This document shows positions 63,837-64,000 of a stretch of DNA of 64,000 nt, piece after piece. Location of the stretch: contig CP016211.1 in NCBI GenBank assembly GCA_001931535.1, positions 9,718,377-9,782,376 of the forward strand, in the 5' to 3' direction. This DNA is from Minicystis rosea. GTDB taxonomy: Bacteria > Myxococcota_A > Polyangia > Polyangiales > Polyangiaceae. The notes below the pieces were generated by a model that saw nothing but the letters and a program-made list of their open reading frames with translations, was not told the DNA's origin and searched no databases. The first letter of the stretch is position 1, and each line of letters opens with the position of its first letter. The position numbers and the translations under genes are program-made.

Positions 63837-64000
63837 GTGACAGCCCAGGAAGCGATGGCGGAAGCGCAGGCCGCCGAGTCCGCGCCGGTGAGCGGTGGTG
63901 CCGCCATCGTCAACCTCCGCCCGGCGAGCGCCGTAGACGCGCCCGAGATCTCCATCATCGTCCCCGGCCTCAACGAGGCCGAGAGCCTCGGCGAGCTCGC
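63837..64000 (+). CDS. Family 2 glycosyltransferase, N-terminal fragment cut by the window end
   Basis: The reading frame from GTG 63837 is open to the last base. After a short N-terminal tail (MTAQEAMAEAQAAESAPVSGG) it reads EISIIVPGLNEAESLGEL, the opening strand and nucleotide-binding loop of a GT-A/GT2 glycosyltransferase of the dolichol-phosphate-mannose-synthase-like group. ATG 63855 is an alternative start. Divergent from the epimerase gene, 149 bp apart; together they suggest a cell-surface glycan locus beyond the window. Confidence 0.75.
   Translation, partial: MTAQEAMAEAQAAESAPVSGGAAIVNLRPASAVDAPEISIIVPGLNEAESLGEL

Overview
The window comes from a very G+C-rich bacterial chromosome and looks like a myxobacterium of the Polyangiales (Sorangium/Polyangium type). 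This is inferred from several traits: a giant Ser/Thr kinase-AAA-TPR protein, many lipoproteins with Ser/Gly-rich linkers, a PilZ protein, a DUF2169 protein, an OmpA protein with calcium-binding TSP3 repeats, and pervasive G/C third positions that open long false reading frames on the opposite strand. I saw no prophage, insertion sequence with a transposase, CRISPR array, tRNA or rRNA.

Layout. 1-7.6 kb: Mpo1-like membrane protein, PpiC-type lipoprotein isomerase and KamA-like radical SAM enzyme (+), then an outer-membrane-type protein and a PP2C/cNMP protein (-), then a TPR protein (+). 7.7-19.1 kb: radC, cinA-like and xseB, a HEAT-repeat protein, and a DUF2760/Hsp70/Hsp70 chaperone set. The last two genes of that set are separated by an alpha/beta hydrolase, a Uma2 gene and a repeat element. 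19.2-29.4 kb: a Tes-like radical SAM enzyme, an E1/nitroreductase fusion of the Rv1355c family, a PilZ protein and an OmpA-family protein. 29.6-36.3 kb: murA-hisG (4-nt overlap), an alpha/beta hydrolase and the kinase. 36.4-45.7 kb: one tight minus-strand run of DUF2169 protein, Cys-rich protein, DUF58 and two von Willebrand A membrane proteins. 45.7-55.5 kb: a MshEN-domain protein, a secreted HExxE protein, a GNAT acetyltransferase, a secreted protein, and a three-gene translationally coupled set built around a 1193-residue helical rod. 55.8-64 kb: secreted proteins, an SDR, an OppD/OppF ATPase pair, several lipoproteins, a nucleotide-sugar epimerase and the start of a glycosyltransferase.

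The most unusual material lies between genes. A dispersed element (copies near 382-518, 15855-16011 and 31499-31613, with a partial copy near 56331-56360) carries two hairpins. Their stem sequences differ between copies but stay complementary, and the ends are inverted ATTCAC-type repeats. Two other repeat families also occur: an 18-bp palindrome GGGGCCGCAAGCGGCCCC, found both inside the kamA reading frame and between genes at 21.3 kb, and a 21-bp array after kamA. Most of these sit between convergent genes. Separately, at least 13 genes have a TANNNT box only 5-13 nt before the start codon, which suggests leaderless or very short-leader mRNAs are common here.

The best candidates for an undescribed system are the 51157-55510 operon (small protein, giant rod, 57-residue membrane peptide) and the covarying two-hairpin element.
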